Part shown: positions 44,079 through 54,529 of the stretch, one piece after another | Position numbering within the stretch: position 1 is the stretch's first letter | How the letters are laid out: every line of letters starts with the position of its first letter | Assembly (NCBI GenBank): GCA_028829895.1 | Contig: JALGAQ010000009.1 | Span: 2,666,001 to 2,730,000, forward strand | DNA from: Sinotaia quadrata | Lineage: Eukaryota; Mollusca; Gastropoda; Architaenioglossa; Viviparidae | DNA length: 64,000 nt | Reading direction: 5' to 3' | Made by a program: the position numbers and the translations under genes | The notes under the pieces: generated by a model | What the model saw: only the letters and a program-made list of their open reading frames with translations | What the model was told of the DNA's origin: nothing | Database searches by the model: none

Positions 44079-44516
44079 TGTAGAAAACTTTGTCCAAAAG
44101 TTCCCTCTGCCAATGCAGGTAAATGCAAACCCGGAGATATGCGCTCAATATAAGTATCAAATCAAGAACCAAATTCCTTGACGGACACTTTATGCGATTC
44201 TATAAAGCATTAAGTTAACTGTACAAAGTATGCAAACCTCAAAAGTTCGATTACACACTCTGAACAACTCTTTCAAAATGGATCGCTGTCAAGGCAAACA
44301 CAACTGAAAAGTTATCAAAGTTATTCGTCAATAAGGGAACACTTGCAATTTTCACCAGCAGCGCGGTCACGCTTCCGTCAAACGAAAGTAATGAAAGTGT
44401 CACAACAATGGAGGGACGCGAGCAATGGGGTAATATAAACAAAGGGACAGGTCAATATGGGGGTTGGGGGTGCCAGCATGAACAATGAAGTAAATCACCG
44501 ACGGGAATTCTTTACA
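44079..44516 (-). repeat. 5' LTR of pol-less BEL/Pao element B (F2)
   Basis: TGTAGAAAACTTTG... to ...GGGAATTCTTTACA (438 bp), followed by the target duplication ACTGT (44517-44521). In element orientation it starts TGTAAAGAATTCCCGTCGG and ends TTTTCTACA. It contains TAGAATCGCATAAA. Confidence 0.95.
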
Positions 44517-44526
44517 ACTGTAGAAA

Positions 44527-45044
44527 GCATAAGGGAAAAAAATTCCTATATTTGCTCCCTCGGGGCGTATTCCAACTGTTAGTGTCCCGTCTGATGGTGA
44601 ACGGAGTAACTTTTGGGATTTGTCAGCTAACGGTTCCCTTTAGCTTGATTTCGTAAATCCTCATCCAGCGCCGCCTTAAACGTCGGCACTGATGTGGCGT
44701 TCACGACCGAACTTGGGAGTGAGTTCCACGATGATACTGCTGTACACGACAGGCGGTAAACGTGTTTGAGACCGTCGGATGGCTTGATCAGTAGCTTGTG
44801 GCTGTGGCCGCTTGTTCGATCGACCGGGGCCTTGGTGACTATATCCTGCAAATCCTGGAACTTTTTGAGAACGACGAGTTTGAACAGAAAGACGAGGTCA
44901 CCTCTGGTTCTCCTGTGTTCCAATGTGAATAAGCCCAGTCTTGTACATCGTTCTTCATATGACAGAGATTTGAATTGGGAATTCATCCTTGTTGCTAATC
45001 TTTGCACACATTCCAAACTGTTGCGGACCTGTCTTCTATTCTAA
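44527..45044 (-). mobile_element. CR1-like LINE, 3'-terminal fragment
   Basis: The - strand frame 45016-44627 reads ECVQRLATRMNSQFKSLSY, CTRLGLFTLEHRRTRGDLV, TSGHSHKLLIKPSDG and VYRLSCTAVSSWNSLPS, the terminal block of the CR1-like family seen at 949 and 11.9 kb. It is 5'-truncated near 45044. Element B inserted just 3' of it. Confidence 0.85.
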
Positions 45045-45440
45045 AATACTCAGGTACCAGTTACCCGATCAGTAGAATTTTGTCACATATGTTATCTTCG
45101 AATGAACTGGCTGAGAGCGCATCATCTAATATTGAAGCCTAACCCTATAGTAGGAACTTCTAATCGACGGATATTCGGCTCATTTTCATGGATGTCGCCC
45201 GGGCCTGATAACGTTATACAGTCCTATTTAGCACTATTTGAGAACGCCGCGCGGTCCTACTTAGGACCACTCATTTTGATTACTTGTCTTCTGTGTCCTT
45301 GATCTCCAAGGGAATAATGAATGGGCTGCTAGGGAGATTGAGCATCATTGGTGATCTTACTTGTGTCGGGCTAATGAACTATGACAATTGGGTTTGCTTA
45401 TGTGTACAGATATCCAATAAGGTGAATGCATATTTCTACA
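45045..45440 (+). repeat. unclassified interspersed repeat, copy 1
   Basis: About 395 bp, colinear with 52680-53065. Shared blocks include AATCGACGGAT, GGGCCTG(A/G)-AACGTT, CATTTTGATTAC, GTTTGCTT and AATGCATAT(T/C)TCTAC. There is no coding capacity and no match to the LTRs in this window. Confidence 0.65.
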
Positions 45441-45479
45441 GTAGAGATATCCAATAGTAAGCACCTATATCAATCACAG

Positions 45480-45897
45480 TCCGTAATGTCTCGATTGTGT
45501 GAGCCGATAAGATGGCGGGGGTGGTGGAACACAGTAAGTGTGTTCAGATCCGAGCTCACCCCAGAATGAGCGAGGACTGGCCGCGCTCAAATACTTCAGC
45601 ACACTACGGCAGGGAACAATCTTTATGCTCCGATGTTGCTAATCTTCATTTGTGGTTAGCAGGATACAACAAGAAAGATGTGTTTAATAGAAGGCTGCGA
45701 GTAGCACGTCGGTTGTGGTCAACCGAATCTCTCGCTGTTGTAGCAAGATTTATAATTGTACCATTTCACTTTATGCCAGCACAATTCACAGCCATAGGTT
45801 GGTGGGCGGTGGCGACAACCAATATGCTAGTCAGGGGAGGTAAGGGATATTGAACTGGGGCAGGGGCAGTTGAACTCGTGACCAATCTGGTGAGCGG
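45480..45897 (+). pseudogene. 3' end of another pol-less F2 element (cassette tail and 3' UTR)
   Basis: The frame at 45512-45853 contains EDWPRSNTSAHYGREQSL followed by YNKKDVFNRRLR, the same block that ends the cassettes in D and E (E: EEWPRPNNSSHYGKEQSLSS; D: CNKKDVFNRRLL). The 3' UTR phrase GCTGTTGTAGCAAGA follows, then the LTR at 45898. The rest of the element is missing to the left. Confidence 0.75.
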
Positions 45898-46321
45898 TGT
45901 AGAAGAATTGTCCCTATGCATTTGCAATTGACCCTGCCAGCACTCAAACTCACCATATTGACCTGATTTTTTACTACATACATCCCCTGTTGTATGATTT
46001 TGTTAACTTTCGATTGATGACAACGTGACTATTGTGGTGTTGCAATTCGCAAGTGTTCTCTCTTTGTTGAATAACATTAATAATTCTTTTTCAGTTGAGT
46101 TTGCAATATCAGTCATCAATTGTGTAAGAGTAGTTTGGAGTGTGTATTCGAACATATGAGGTTTGTGTTTTAACCAGTTAATGTATATTTGCTTTAGAAT
46201 CGTATTTTATATGTATCTTTCGAGGAAGTTGGTTCTTCGTTGATATTTATTGTGACCATATCTCCGGGTTTGATCCTGCCTCCAACGGGAGAGAGAACTT
46301 TATTTGATTAAAGTTCTTACA
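45898..46321 (+). repeat. F2 LTR, subfamily c
   Basis: TGTAGAAGAATTGTCC... to ...AAGTTCTTACA, 424 bp. It is the 3' LTR of the fragment to its left and is more diverged than the other F2 LTRs. Confidence 0.75.
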
Positions 46322-46572
46322 CTGTTCAAACTCGATAAGTCCATTGTGGTCTTCAAATAGTGGGCTCCTGATGGGTTTAGTAAGTTGATAACGATAATGA
46401 CTGGAATGCATCACTTGTCATAAATTAAGTGGAGATTGAGAGTAGAGATTTTTGTTTACCAATGGAATCATATAGCGCTTGTAAATTATTTCCCCTTATG
46501 AATTCCCAAAGTGTGCATACCAGCATGACTAAAAATATTGCTCATGACTAGGTTATTACACCTTATCTATTA

Positions 46573-47003
46573 TGTAAAGAAGTTCCTCGGTGCAACCCCA
46601 ACTCCCTATGCTTATGCCCCATTTCCCCTATATTGACATTTCCCTTATTTTAACTGATGTACTACCACCCTGTTGAAGGGCATTTTTGTACTGGTCGTTT
46701 GGTGGCGTGAGTGAGCGTTTCTATCCTGAGCAAGTGACCCGTTGAATTTTAGATTTTACTATCTCTTTATAGTTGTATCTGTGAACAGAAATTAATCCAA
46801 CTTACAACAGGTTTCGCAGTGTGTGTTCAAACCTTTGAGGTTTGTATATTTTGTACATTTGTCATTATTTTACCTCATAGAATCGCATAAACCCTTTCAG
46901 TTGAGATACTTGGTTCTTGATTGATATCGATTTGGCGCATATCTCCCCGCTCGCAATACCTACATGGCAGAGGAATCGTTTATCTGGTTAAACGCTTTCT
47001 ACA
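46573..47003 (+). repeat. 5' LTR of full-length BEL/Pao element C (F2)
   Basis: TGTAAAGAAGTTCC... to ...CGCTTTCTACA, 431 bp. It is preceded by TATTA (46568-46572); the 3' LTR is followed by TATTG (52620-52624), a 4-of-5 match to a 5-bp target duplication. Confidence 0.92.
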
Positions 47004-47015
47004 ATTCTCAAAGTC

Positions 47016-48035
47016 ATGACCTCCCCAAAACTTGGTTTGGGGAAAAGCTTTGGTACCGAAACCGCAGATGACATGACCATGTCGTTGGATCACGTGGACT
47101 TCCATGACGGAGAGCCCGGGTTCATTCAGAAGGCACGGCAAGTCCCCGTTTTAATATCTTCTGTTGATAGCCGTGGTTCATGTCCTACAATTAATCAACC
47201 TCACCCCTATGATGGCCTTAATTTTAGTAATGCCAGCTATTCTAAGCTTGATAACTCTAAACATAGCGAATCTACCTGTTAAGACTGCGGAAGATTGGCA
47301 AGAAGAAAAACGGCAACTTCTAGTGCGTATCGCCGGCATTGAACAAGAAGAAGCCTTAGAGCGTGCCAAAATCCGTTATGGCGGCGCAGAACCCAGACCG
47401 ACGGACCGGTTAGAGACTGTTCGGATCAACGATCAGTTGAGTCATGTGAAGCAGTATTACAATAAACTCACCGCAAACCCCATCTTCCTCTATCGACTTA
47501 ATGACGCTTGGAGCAAACTTGTCATGGTTAGAAACGGTTGAGCCATTCGACGGGCACCCAGTGAAGTACTGGAAGCTTGTCAGCCAGTTCCAGTATTTTG
47601 TTGAACAGTGTGTGGCCCATGACGGCACGAGATTGCAATACTTAAAACACCACTGCGTCGGTCAAGCGAAGGAAGCAATATTGGGCATTATGGGTCGAGA
47701 TGCGTCCCATGGTTACGCGATGGCGTGGGAGCTACTGGAGAATCTGTACGGTAAGGGAGGAGGAGGTAAGGGAGACCCATAGGCCGGGCGATCCCGGTTC
47801 GTTTCGAGTGCGACAATTCGCCGCAGCGGGAAAGGAAGAGCCATGTCTGCTTTGCCGAAAGTTTCATGAAATAGAATCCTGCCCCACGTTCCTCAAGATG
47901 AACTTAACCCAGAGATGATCGGCGGTACGACGTTATCGAGTCTGTTTCGTATGTCTCGAGAGCGGCCACAGGAGCGAAGCATGATCTGAGGATATACACT
48001 GCGAAGTAGACGAATGTACGACGCATCACCATCGG
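47016..48035 (+). pseudogene. element C: gag and zinc knuckles, frameshifted
   Basis: The ATG at 47016 is 12 nt after the LTR: TSPKLGLGKSFGTETADDM. Frame changes follow at about 47200, 47500 and 47700. Recognisable pieces are WQEEKRQLLVRIAGIEQEE (helical), VEPFDGHPVKYWKL and FQYFVEQCVAHDGTRLQYL. A deletion after ELLENLYG at about 47750 removes the second half of the gag core, then CLLCRKFHEIESCPTFLKM. The second knuckle near 47945-48020 is in yet another frame. This copy could not make functional gag, unlike element B. Confidence 0.85.
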
Positions 48036-48590
48036 TTGCTGCATAGCGTCAAACGAGAAGAAGACGTGTTTAATCGGGCTAATACGTATGGTTCGAACGG
48101 ACTAGACAACGAGAATAAGGTCTGTCTAGGTGTGTTGCCGGTATGCATAGTGGGTCCGACAAAAACGATGGTGGTTAACGCGCTTCTGGATACCGGCTCC
48201 GACGTAACATTAATCGACGACAAAATAGCACGGGCCCTTGGTGTCAACGGTGTTAAGACGACCTTGAGTATTTCAACCGTCACAGGTTCGACTTCCCTCG
48301 GCACTACCAAATGCAACTTGACGGTAACCTCGACAAACGGTGACAGTGGAGTAAACATCTCAAATGCCTTTATGGTGCCTAGGTTACCGATTGATGGAGC
48401 CTCATCCCCGGTTCGCGATTACGCTCAGATATGGAAGCACTTAGAGAACGTCGATCTGCAGCGCATCGTGGGTTCAGAGATCCATATCCTAATAGGATCC
48501 GACATGCCTGATGCCCGTTTCCCTATAGAATGTCGTGGAGGTAGACCGAAAGACCCGTACGCGGTGCGCACTAGGGCTGGATCTTGTTAG
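48036..48590 (+). CDS. element C: aspartic protease
   Basis: MVVNALLDTGSDVTLIDDK has the canonical active site D-T-G. It is followed by STVTGSTSLGTTKCNLTVTS, IHILIGSDMPDARFPIECR and DPYAVRTRAG before a stop at 48588-48590. It is homologous to the protease in B and D, which have DNG at the same place. Release of RT and integrase from the polyprotein would depend on it. Confidence 0.87.
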   Translation: MLHSVKREEDVFNRANTYGSNGLDNENKVCLGVLPVCIVGPTKTMVVNALLDTGSDVTLIDDKIARALGVNGVKTTLSISTVTGSTSLGTTKCNLTVTSTNGDSGVNISNAFMVPRLPIDGASSPVRDYAQIWKHLENVDLQRIVGSEIHILIGSDMPDARFPIECRGGRPKDPYAVRTRAGSC

Positions 48591-49445
48591 GGCTGATGGG
48601 TCCAACGGGCAATTGTAGCCGGAGAGTTAACACTGTGCATTCAGATTCGTCCCTGCAACAGCAATAAAGGGGCTTATACGACGCCGAATTTTAAGATACA
48701 GAGGGCTCAGAAAGCTGCTGCTCGGTGGAAGATAAGATCGCTAAAAAGCTAATGGCGCAATCTACCAAGTGGGAAAGGGGGCACTACGTGATAAGCTTAC
48801 CTTGGAAGGATCTCCCGAGAGCATCCCTCGCAAATAAAGACGCTGCATACGGCAGACTACGGCTCCTACGTCGAAGGCTGCACACGGACCCGGCGTATTT
48901 TAAGGCCTACCGTGAGTCGATGGCGAACAGCATCGCCAAGGGATTTGCCATTAGGGTACCGCCCGAGCAATTGAGAGCCGACTTCGTTCCCCGCTGGTAC
49001 CTGCCACACCATGGAGTTGTTAACCCTAAGAAACCGGGTAAGATACGAGTGGTGATGGATTGCGCAGCCAAGGCGGATGAGAGATCGTTGAACGATCGAC
49101 TTTACCAAGGACCGGATACCACTGTAAGCCTGGTAGAATTGTTACTGCGCTTCCGGATAGGGTCCTTAGCGGTGGCAGCAGACATCGAAGAAATGTTTAT
49201 GCAAGTCAAAGTGCCAGAGAATGACAGTGCTGCCATTAGATTCCTATGGTGGGTGAACAACGATACGAGCGCCGAGCCGGTGGAATATCAGATGGTCGCT
49301 CATCCGTTTGGGGCAACATCATCGCCGTTCTGTGCAAACTCTTAGGCGAACCCTGCAGGATTGAGGGGATGGCTGCATACCTGAAGTCTTAGACGCCGTC
49401 GAGAGAAATTTCTATGTCGACGATTTTCTCGCGTCATTCCCGGAT
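48591..49445 (+). CDS. element C: reverse transcriptase
   Basis: The open frame 48725-49345 begins EDKIAKKLMAQSTKWERG, then HYVISLPWKDLPRASLANKD, RRLHTDPAYFKAYRESM, VPRWYLPHHGVVNPKKPGK, RVVMDCAAKADERSLNDRL and AADIEEMFMQVKVPEND (first catalytic D in 'AADIEEMF'). It ends MVAHPFGATSSPFCANS. A frameshift then leads to ERNFYVDDFLASFPDVQ near 49400-49445, with the catalytic YVDD of BEL/Pao. The pol-less elements stop matching exactly within the EDK(I/M)AK(K/A)L segment at the start of this domain. Confidence 0.9.
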
Positions 49446-50370
49446 GTGCAAACGGCCTCCAGGTTTGCATATCAGCCAAAGGACACCTTATTGAAGGATG
49501 GAATTAGACGAAGGAAATGGATCGCTAATGAACCCCAAGTTCTACAGGACATAGCCGCAGAAGATAGAGCAGAGCCCGTGAAACGAATAGAGACAGACGA
49601 CGGGCAAACAGAACGCACCTTAGTTTTAGATTGGAACGCCCGATCTGATTGCTTCCAGTTCAGATTAAACTTCCCAGGAGCGCCCAACACGAGGATAGGT
49701 ATCCTGTCTACAGTTTCGACCCTGTTCGACCCTTTGGGTTTGCTGTCACCAGTGCTTCTCCCAGCCAAGTCATTCCTGCAGAGGTTGTGCAAGCAGGGTT
49801 TAAGATGGAACACCGATATCCCCAAGGAAGACTTGAAGGATTGGAGAGAATGGTTGGAAACAATGAAGGATCTGGGGACGCTGAGAATACCGCGAAGCAT
49901 ACAGGGTAGCGTGCAGGGTGTACAAAAGGCACAATTGCACTTATTCTGCGATGCTTCCGAAGTGGGATATGGTGTAGCGGTTTACAGCCGGTACTACGGT
50001 AAGGACACAATATTCTGCTCATTAATGACCTCAAAATCCCGAGTAGCACTCCTGAAATTCGTCACTATACCGCGCTTGGAACTAAATGCGTCTCGGTTAG
50101 CTGTATAGATGTTCAGGTCACTTCAAAGGGAAATGCATTTGGAACTAGATAAGTTAGTCTTTTGGACGGACTCGACGACGGTGCTATATTACATCGAAAA
50201 CACCACCAGATATAGCACGTTCGTGGCGAACGATTGGCGACAATACAAGAACTGATTAGACCTGAACAATGGCGACATGTACGCTCGGAGCAAAACCCTA
50301 CCGACCTAGTCTCCAGAGGCACAACCTCACATGAGGCATTATCCACCTGGTTTCGAGGACCAGGTTTTCT
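49446..50370 (+). CDS. element C: RT connection and RNase H
   Basis: The frame 49446-50108 carries the connection domain (RLNFPGAPNTRIGILSTVS, LFDPLGLLSPVLLPAKSFL) and the RNase H start, HLFCDASEVGYGVAVYSRY. Next come SLMTSKSRVALLK and IPRLELNASRL, then a stop at 50106. In other frames it continues with KLVFWTDSTTVLYYIENTT and RSEQNPTDLVSRG, and ends near 50370. Catalytic acids D, E and D are all present, but the frame is broken twice. Confidence 0.87.
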
Positions 50371-50379
50371 ATAGCAACA

Positions 50380-51969
50380 AGAGGACCAGTGGCCAGAGTC
50401 AAATAGGGGGAGGAAGTTAGATGTGATGCCGGAGTTCAAAGTAAAGAGTGCGGTTGTCAACTTCACTCATAAGGATTCGGGTATATTCCTGTTGTCCAGT
50501 CACTATTCATCTTGGCCAAGACTGTTGAGCGCACTAGCGTGGTTTACCAGATTCAAGACTTTCCTGAGGGCGAAGTCTCAGCCGAGCCTGAATGTAAGGT
50601 TACCCAAGGGCTTCCTGAAGCTATTCGAGTTGAGAGAAGCCGAGGCAGACTTAATCCGAGCAGTGCAAAGGCAGAGCTACCCAGGAGAAATAGAGGCACT
50701 GACTAAGCAGGCGTACTCCAAGCACCACCGAATTTTCGTAAAGCTGAAGGGCATGAACCCAATCCTGGAGAAAGGGGTTCTACACATCGGGGGTAGGCTT
50801 GCGTATGCCCATTTTCCATTCGCCTAGCTACACCCGGTTATCTTGCCCAAGGATCAACACGTAACCGAGTTAATCATCCGTCACTACCACCTCTTGGAAA
50901 GGCACTCGGGATGCTCGTAGGTGCTCGCCGCAATACGGAATCGGTTTTGGATAGTGCATGGGTACTCCGCGGTTAGGCGTGTGATAGGAAAGTGTTTCAT
51001 GTGCAAAAGAATGCACGCCCCTGCCATGCAGTAAGTGATGGCGCCCATACCGGCAGAAAGATTACAGAAGGGTTGGTACCCGTTTAGGCTAGTGGGTGTG
51101 GACTATTTCGGCCCGATGCTTGTAAAGCGCGGGAGGAGCGTGGAAAAGCGCTGTGGTTGCCTTTTCACCTGTCTGTAAACAAGGGTGGTTCACTTAGAGA
51201 TAGCCAACTCCCTATCAACGGACGCGTTCATCATGGCGTTGATGCGCTTCATAGCGCGACGGTGTCCGCCATCTCACATTTACAACGACAATGGCACCAA
51301 TTTCACCGGTGCGGAAGCAGAGATAGCGGCGTCCCTCAAGAAGATGTCTCAAAAGGGTATTAACGAGTGCATGTTGACCTACGGTGTCCAGTGGCATTTT
51401 AATCCCCCGTTAGCTAGTCATCTTGGGGGATCTGGGAAAGAGTGATTCGCTCAGTCAAACAGGTTATTAGTTCTATCGTGTAACAGCAAACTGTCTGCGA
51501 CGAGGTGCTAGCGACTGTAATCACTGAAGCAGAACGCATCTTGAACAACCGTCCACTAGTGCCGGTGAGATCAGACGTCAAGGAATAGCTGTGTCTGACC
51601 CCAAGCGACCTGCTGCTACTACATCCCAACGAGATTATAATAGTGCCCGGAACAACAACAGACAGATATTCGAAGTGTTGGCACCAGGCGAACTATTTGA
51701 CAGGGCTGTTTTAGAGGCGGTGGGTAGATGAGTACGTGCCAACTTTGGTAGTAAGGCAAAAGTGGCTTTCGGTGTGCCGGAACCTCAGTGTCGCAGACGT
51801 GGTCATTCTGCTTGACGATCAGCTCCCACGAGAAAAATGGCCGCTGGGTAGAGTAGAGAGATGCAATATGTCAGCCGACAGGGTGATCAGGTCAGCAGTA
51901 GTGCGTTCCAAGGACGGGACCTTACGGAGAGACGTGAGAAAGATGTGTCCGATACAGGGCTGTGAGTAA
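50380..51969 (+). pseudogene. element C: integrase
   Basis: Several frames. 50423-50827 has the N-terminal region (FKVKSAVVNFTHKDSG, LREAEADLIRAVQRQSYPG, VLHIGGRLAYAHFPF). The HHCC domain follows at 50880-51030 with stops. The core contains VGVDYFGPM near 51090-51120, then LEIANSLSTDAFIMALMRF, HIYNDNGTNFTGAEAEI (second D) and QWHFNPPLASHLGG. The catalytic E region is near 51440. 51736-51969 holds the C-terminal domain, ILLDDQLPREKWPLGRVE and RRDVRKMCPIQGCE. The lesions make it inactive, though the domain order is complete. Confidence 0.87.
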
Positions 51970-52186
51970 TGATGGGTAGGATGTCGCCGCCCGAGTCCTT
52001 AGGGGATTGGCCTCTGCTGTTGTAGCAAGAGTTATATTTGTACTATTTCAGCTCAGCGAATGTAAGGAAAAGCAGTAGGTTCGGTGGACGGTGACGACAA
52101 CCTTAAGTCTAGTTGGGTGGTGAGGTTTAGGGGGACATTGAACCAGGTCAACAGAGAGTTAAAATCGTGACCGATTTAGTGGGCGG
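51970..52186 (+). other. F2 3' UTR of element C
   Basis: Phrase CTGTTGTAGCAAGAGTTATA and the purine tract GTGGGCGG ending at the LTR. Confidence 0.78.
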
Positions 52187-52619
52187 TGTAAAGAAGTTCC
52201 CCGGTGCAACCCCAACTCCCTATGCTTATGCCCCATTTCCCCTATATTGACTTTTCCCTTTTTCTAGCTGATGTTATACCGCCCTGTTGAAGGGCATTTT
52301 TGTATTGGTCGTTTGGTGGCGTGAGTGAGCGTATCTATCCTGAGCAAGTGACCCGTTGAATTTTAGATTTTACTATCTCTTTATAGTTGTATCTGTGAAC
52401 AGAAATTAATCCAACTTACAACAGGTTTCGCAGTGTGTGTTCAAACCTTTGAGGTTTGTATATTTTGTACATTTGTCATTATTTTACCTCATAGAATCGC
52501 ATAAACCCTTTCAGTCGAGATACTTGGTTCTTGATTGATATCGATTTGGCGCACATCCCCCCCCTCTCACAATACCTACATGGCAGAGGAATCGTTTATC
52601 TGGTTAAACGCTTTCTACA
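52187..52619 (+). repeat. 3' LTR of full-length BEL/Pao element C (F2)
   Basis: TGTAAAGAAGTTCCCCGG... to ...CGCTTTCTACA, 433 bp. It is very similar to the 5' LTR, with fewer than about 20 differences by eye. Confidence 0.92.
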
Positions 52620-52679
52620 TATTGTTTCACTGTATTGCTAACTTGTTCTGTTGCCTCCGTTGTGATTCGTCTGTCACGG

Positions 52680-53065
52680 ACCTACTTTGTCTTCTATAAT
52701 ACCCAGTTTGCCAGTTAACCAGTCATTAGAATTCTGGCACTTTTTTATTTACCAATGAACTGAATGAACGCATATCATGAAATGAACAAGAAGAGCCTTT
52801 AATCGACGGATTTTTAATCAGGCCTGGAAACGTTGCGCAGTCCTCATTATGGCTATTGGAGAACGTTATACGGTCCTCCTTAGGGCCATACATTTTGATT
52901 ACCTGTCTCTACTTACCTTGCTCTCTTGGGGATTGAGAAGTGGGCTGTGAGAAAGGTGAGAAATATTAATGGTCTTTGTGTGTGTTCGGTTAAAGAACTA
53001 CAACAATGGAGGTTGCTTGTGATTAGAGCTATTCAATAAGGAGCATGCATATCTCTACATGTCTG
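52680..53065 (+). repeat. unclassified interspersed repeat, copy 2
   Basis: Counterpart of 45045-45440. It lies directly to the right of element C, so element C may have inserted beside or into it. Confidence 0.65.
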
Positions 53066-53394
53066 CAGGTGTTTTAATGGCAATCTTCTAGTATCATCTA
53101 TCTATGTGTTATTGATCTTCTCTCTTCTCCTCTCTTGTTGACGACGGACACTCTAGAGTATGTTATAGCACGCTGAACAATCAACAAACATGAGGAAAAC
53201 GCTTTATCCTTATTATCATCATTTGTTAACTGTGTTCAAACTCTTAAACTTCCCCAATCGTACCTTGATGCTCACTGGCCACAAAACGTTCGCACGCCAT
53301 TCTTTCTCTCAGTTGCGTTGTGCTTGTGCTCACTGTTAGCGTGCTTTATTCACCATCAAGCTCATCGGCGTTTACTCGGCCATTGTCTTTCTTT
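53066..53394. other. no gene seen
   Basis: AT-rich with short CT-rich runs. Nothing recognised. Confidence 0.4.
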
Positions 53395-53688
53395 CTAATA
53401 CAGTCAGTTCTACTCACATCACGCGGCTGGAAATAGCAAGTGCCTTCTTTTCATTGAATGTATTGAACGACTATTTTCAGTTGTGTCTGTTATATTAGCG
53501 AACCATTGTGTAATAGCGTGTACTAGTATGCAATATTCGAAATTTTAGGTTTGCGTTTTCCCAATTAGTGTATGATCATTTTAAAATGGTACATAATGGT
53601 GATTCGGGGACGTTGTTTCTCCGTTCATATTTACTTAAACGCATATCTCCGGGTTTGAATTTACCTGCTATGAACAGAGTTTCATACA
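53395..53688 (+). repeat. decayed F2-like LTR, 5' part missing
   Basis: Colinear with the last two thirds of the LTR at 16410-16847: TTTTCAGTTGTGTCTG, the GCATATCTCCGGGTTTGAAT block, ending TTTCATACA. It is followed by ACTCTCAAAAC, a variant of the ATTCTCAAAG leader that follows F2 LTRs, and a few bases of gag leader. Confidence 0.65.
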
Positions 53689-53837
53689 ACTCTCAAAACT
53701 TTTTCTTCGTAACCTGGTTCAGGAATGTATATTTGGGACCAACACAAATGATGCATAATGGTGTAAATGCATCTCCTGGACGTACTTGATGGAGGCCGGT
53801 TTAAAATGCGCGGTAATCGTGGTTAAAATAAGCTTAT

Positions 53838-54266
53838 CGTAGAAAACTATTCACCAGATAAATGTTACCTCTGCCAAGCAGGTAATTACAAACCGTGAGA
53901 TATGCGTCACGGTTGATATCAAACAAGAACAACGTTTCTCTAATGAATGGTTATGTGATTCAACTAAATAAAACAACAACTGGGTAAGAACACAAATCTC
54001 AAAGGTTGGAATACAAGCTCCGAAACCTCTTGTAAGCTGGATTGCTTTCTCGTAATAGAAACAACTACAAATAGTTAATAAAAATCAATATTAGATAATG
54101 AGTTACTTGCGTCCCACGACAGTACCAGTCACACGCCGATAAAACGGCCAAGACAAATATGCAATAAAACAAGAGTGGGGCAACAGGAAATAAAATATGC
54201 AGGTAAATATGAAGATTTTGGGTGTCAGCACGGGAAGTTGGGTTATAGACAGGAGAAATTCTCCAA
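53838..54266 (-). repeat. decayed F2-like LTR (- strand)
   Basis: On the + strand (C)GTAGAAAACTATTC... to ...AGAAATTCTCCA. It is followed by CCGCCCACCAAATCAG, the edge of the F2 3' UTR in reverse. It is the 3' LTR of the integrase remnant to its right. Confidence 0.7.
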
Positions 54267-54529
54267 ACCGCCCACCAAATCAGTCACGATTTTAACTCTC
54301 TGTGGACCTGGTTCAATATCCGCTATAGTTCACCCCTCGGAGCTAGACTTAAGGTTATTGGCACCGCCCACCGAACTCACGTTTTCTCACATTGGCTGAG
54401 CTGTAATATTACATTTATATTTCCTGTCACAACAACATAGGCCAATCTCTAAGCACTCGGATGACGATAACCGACCTTCCCCCTTACTCACAGCCTTGAT
54501 AAGTCACATCTTCATTACACCCCTTCCGC

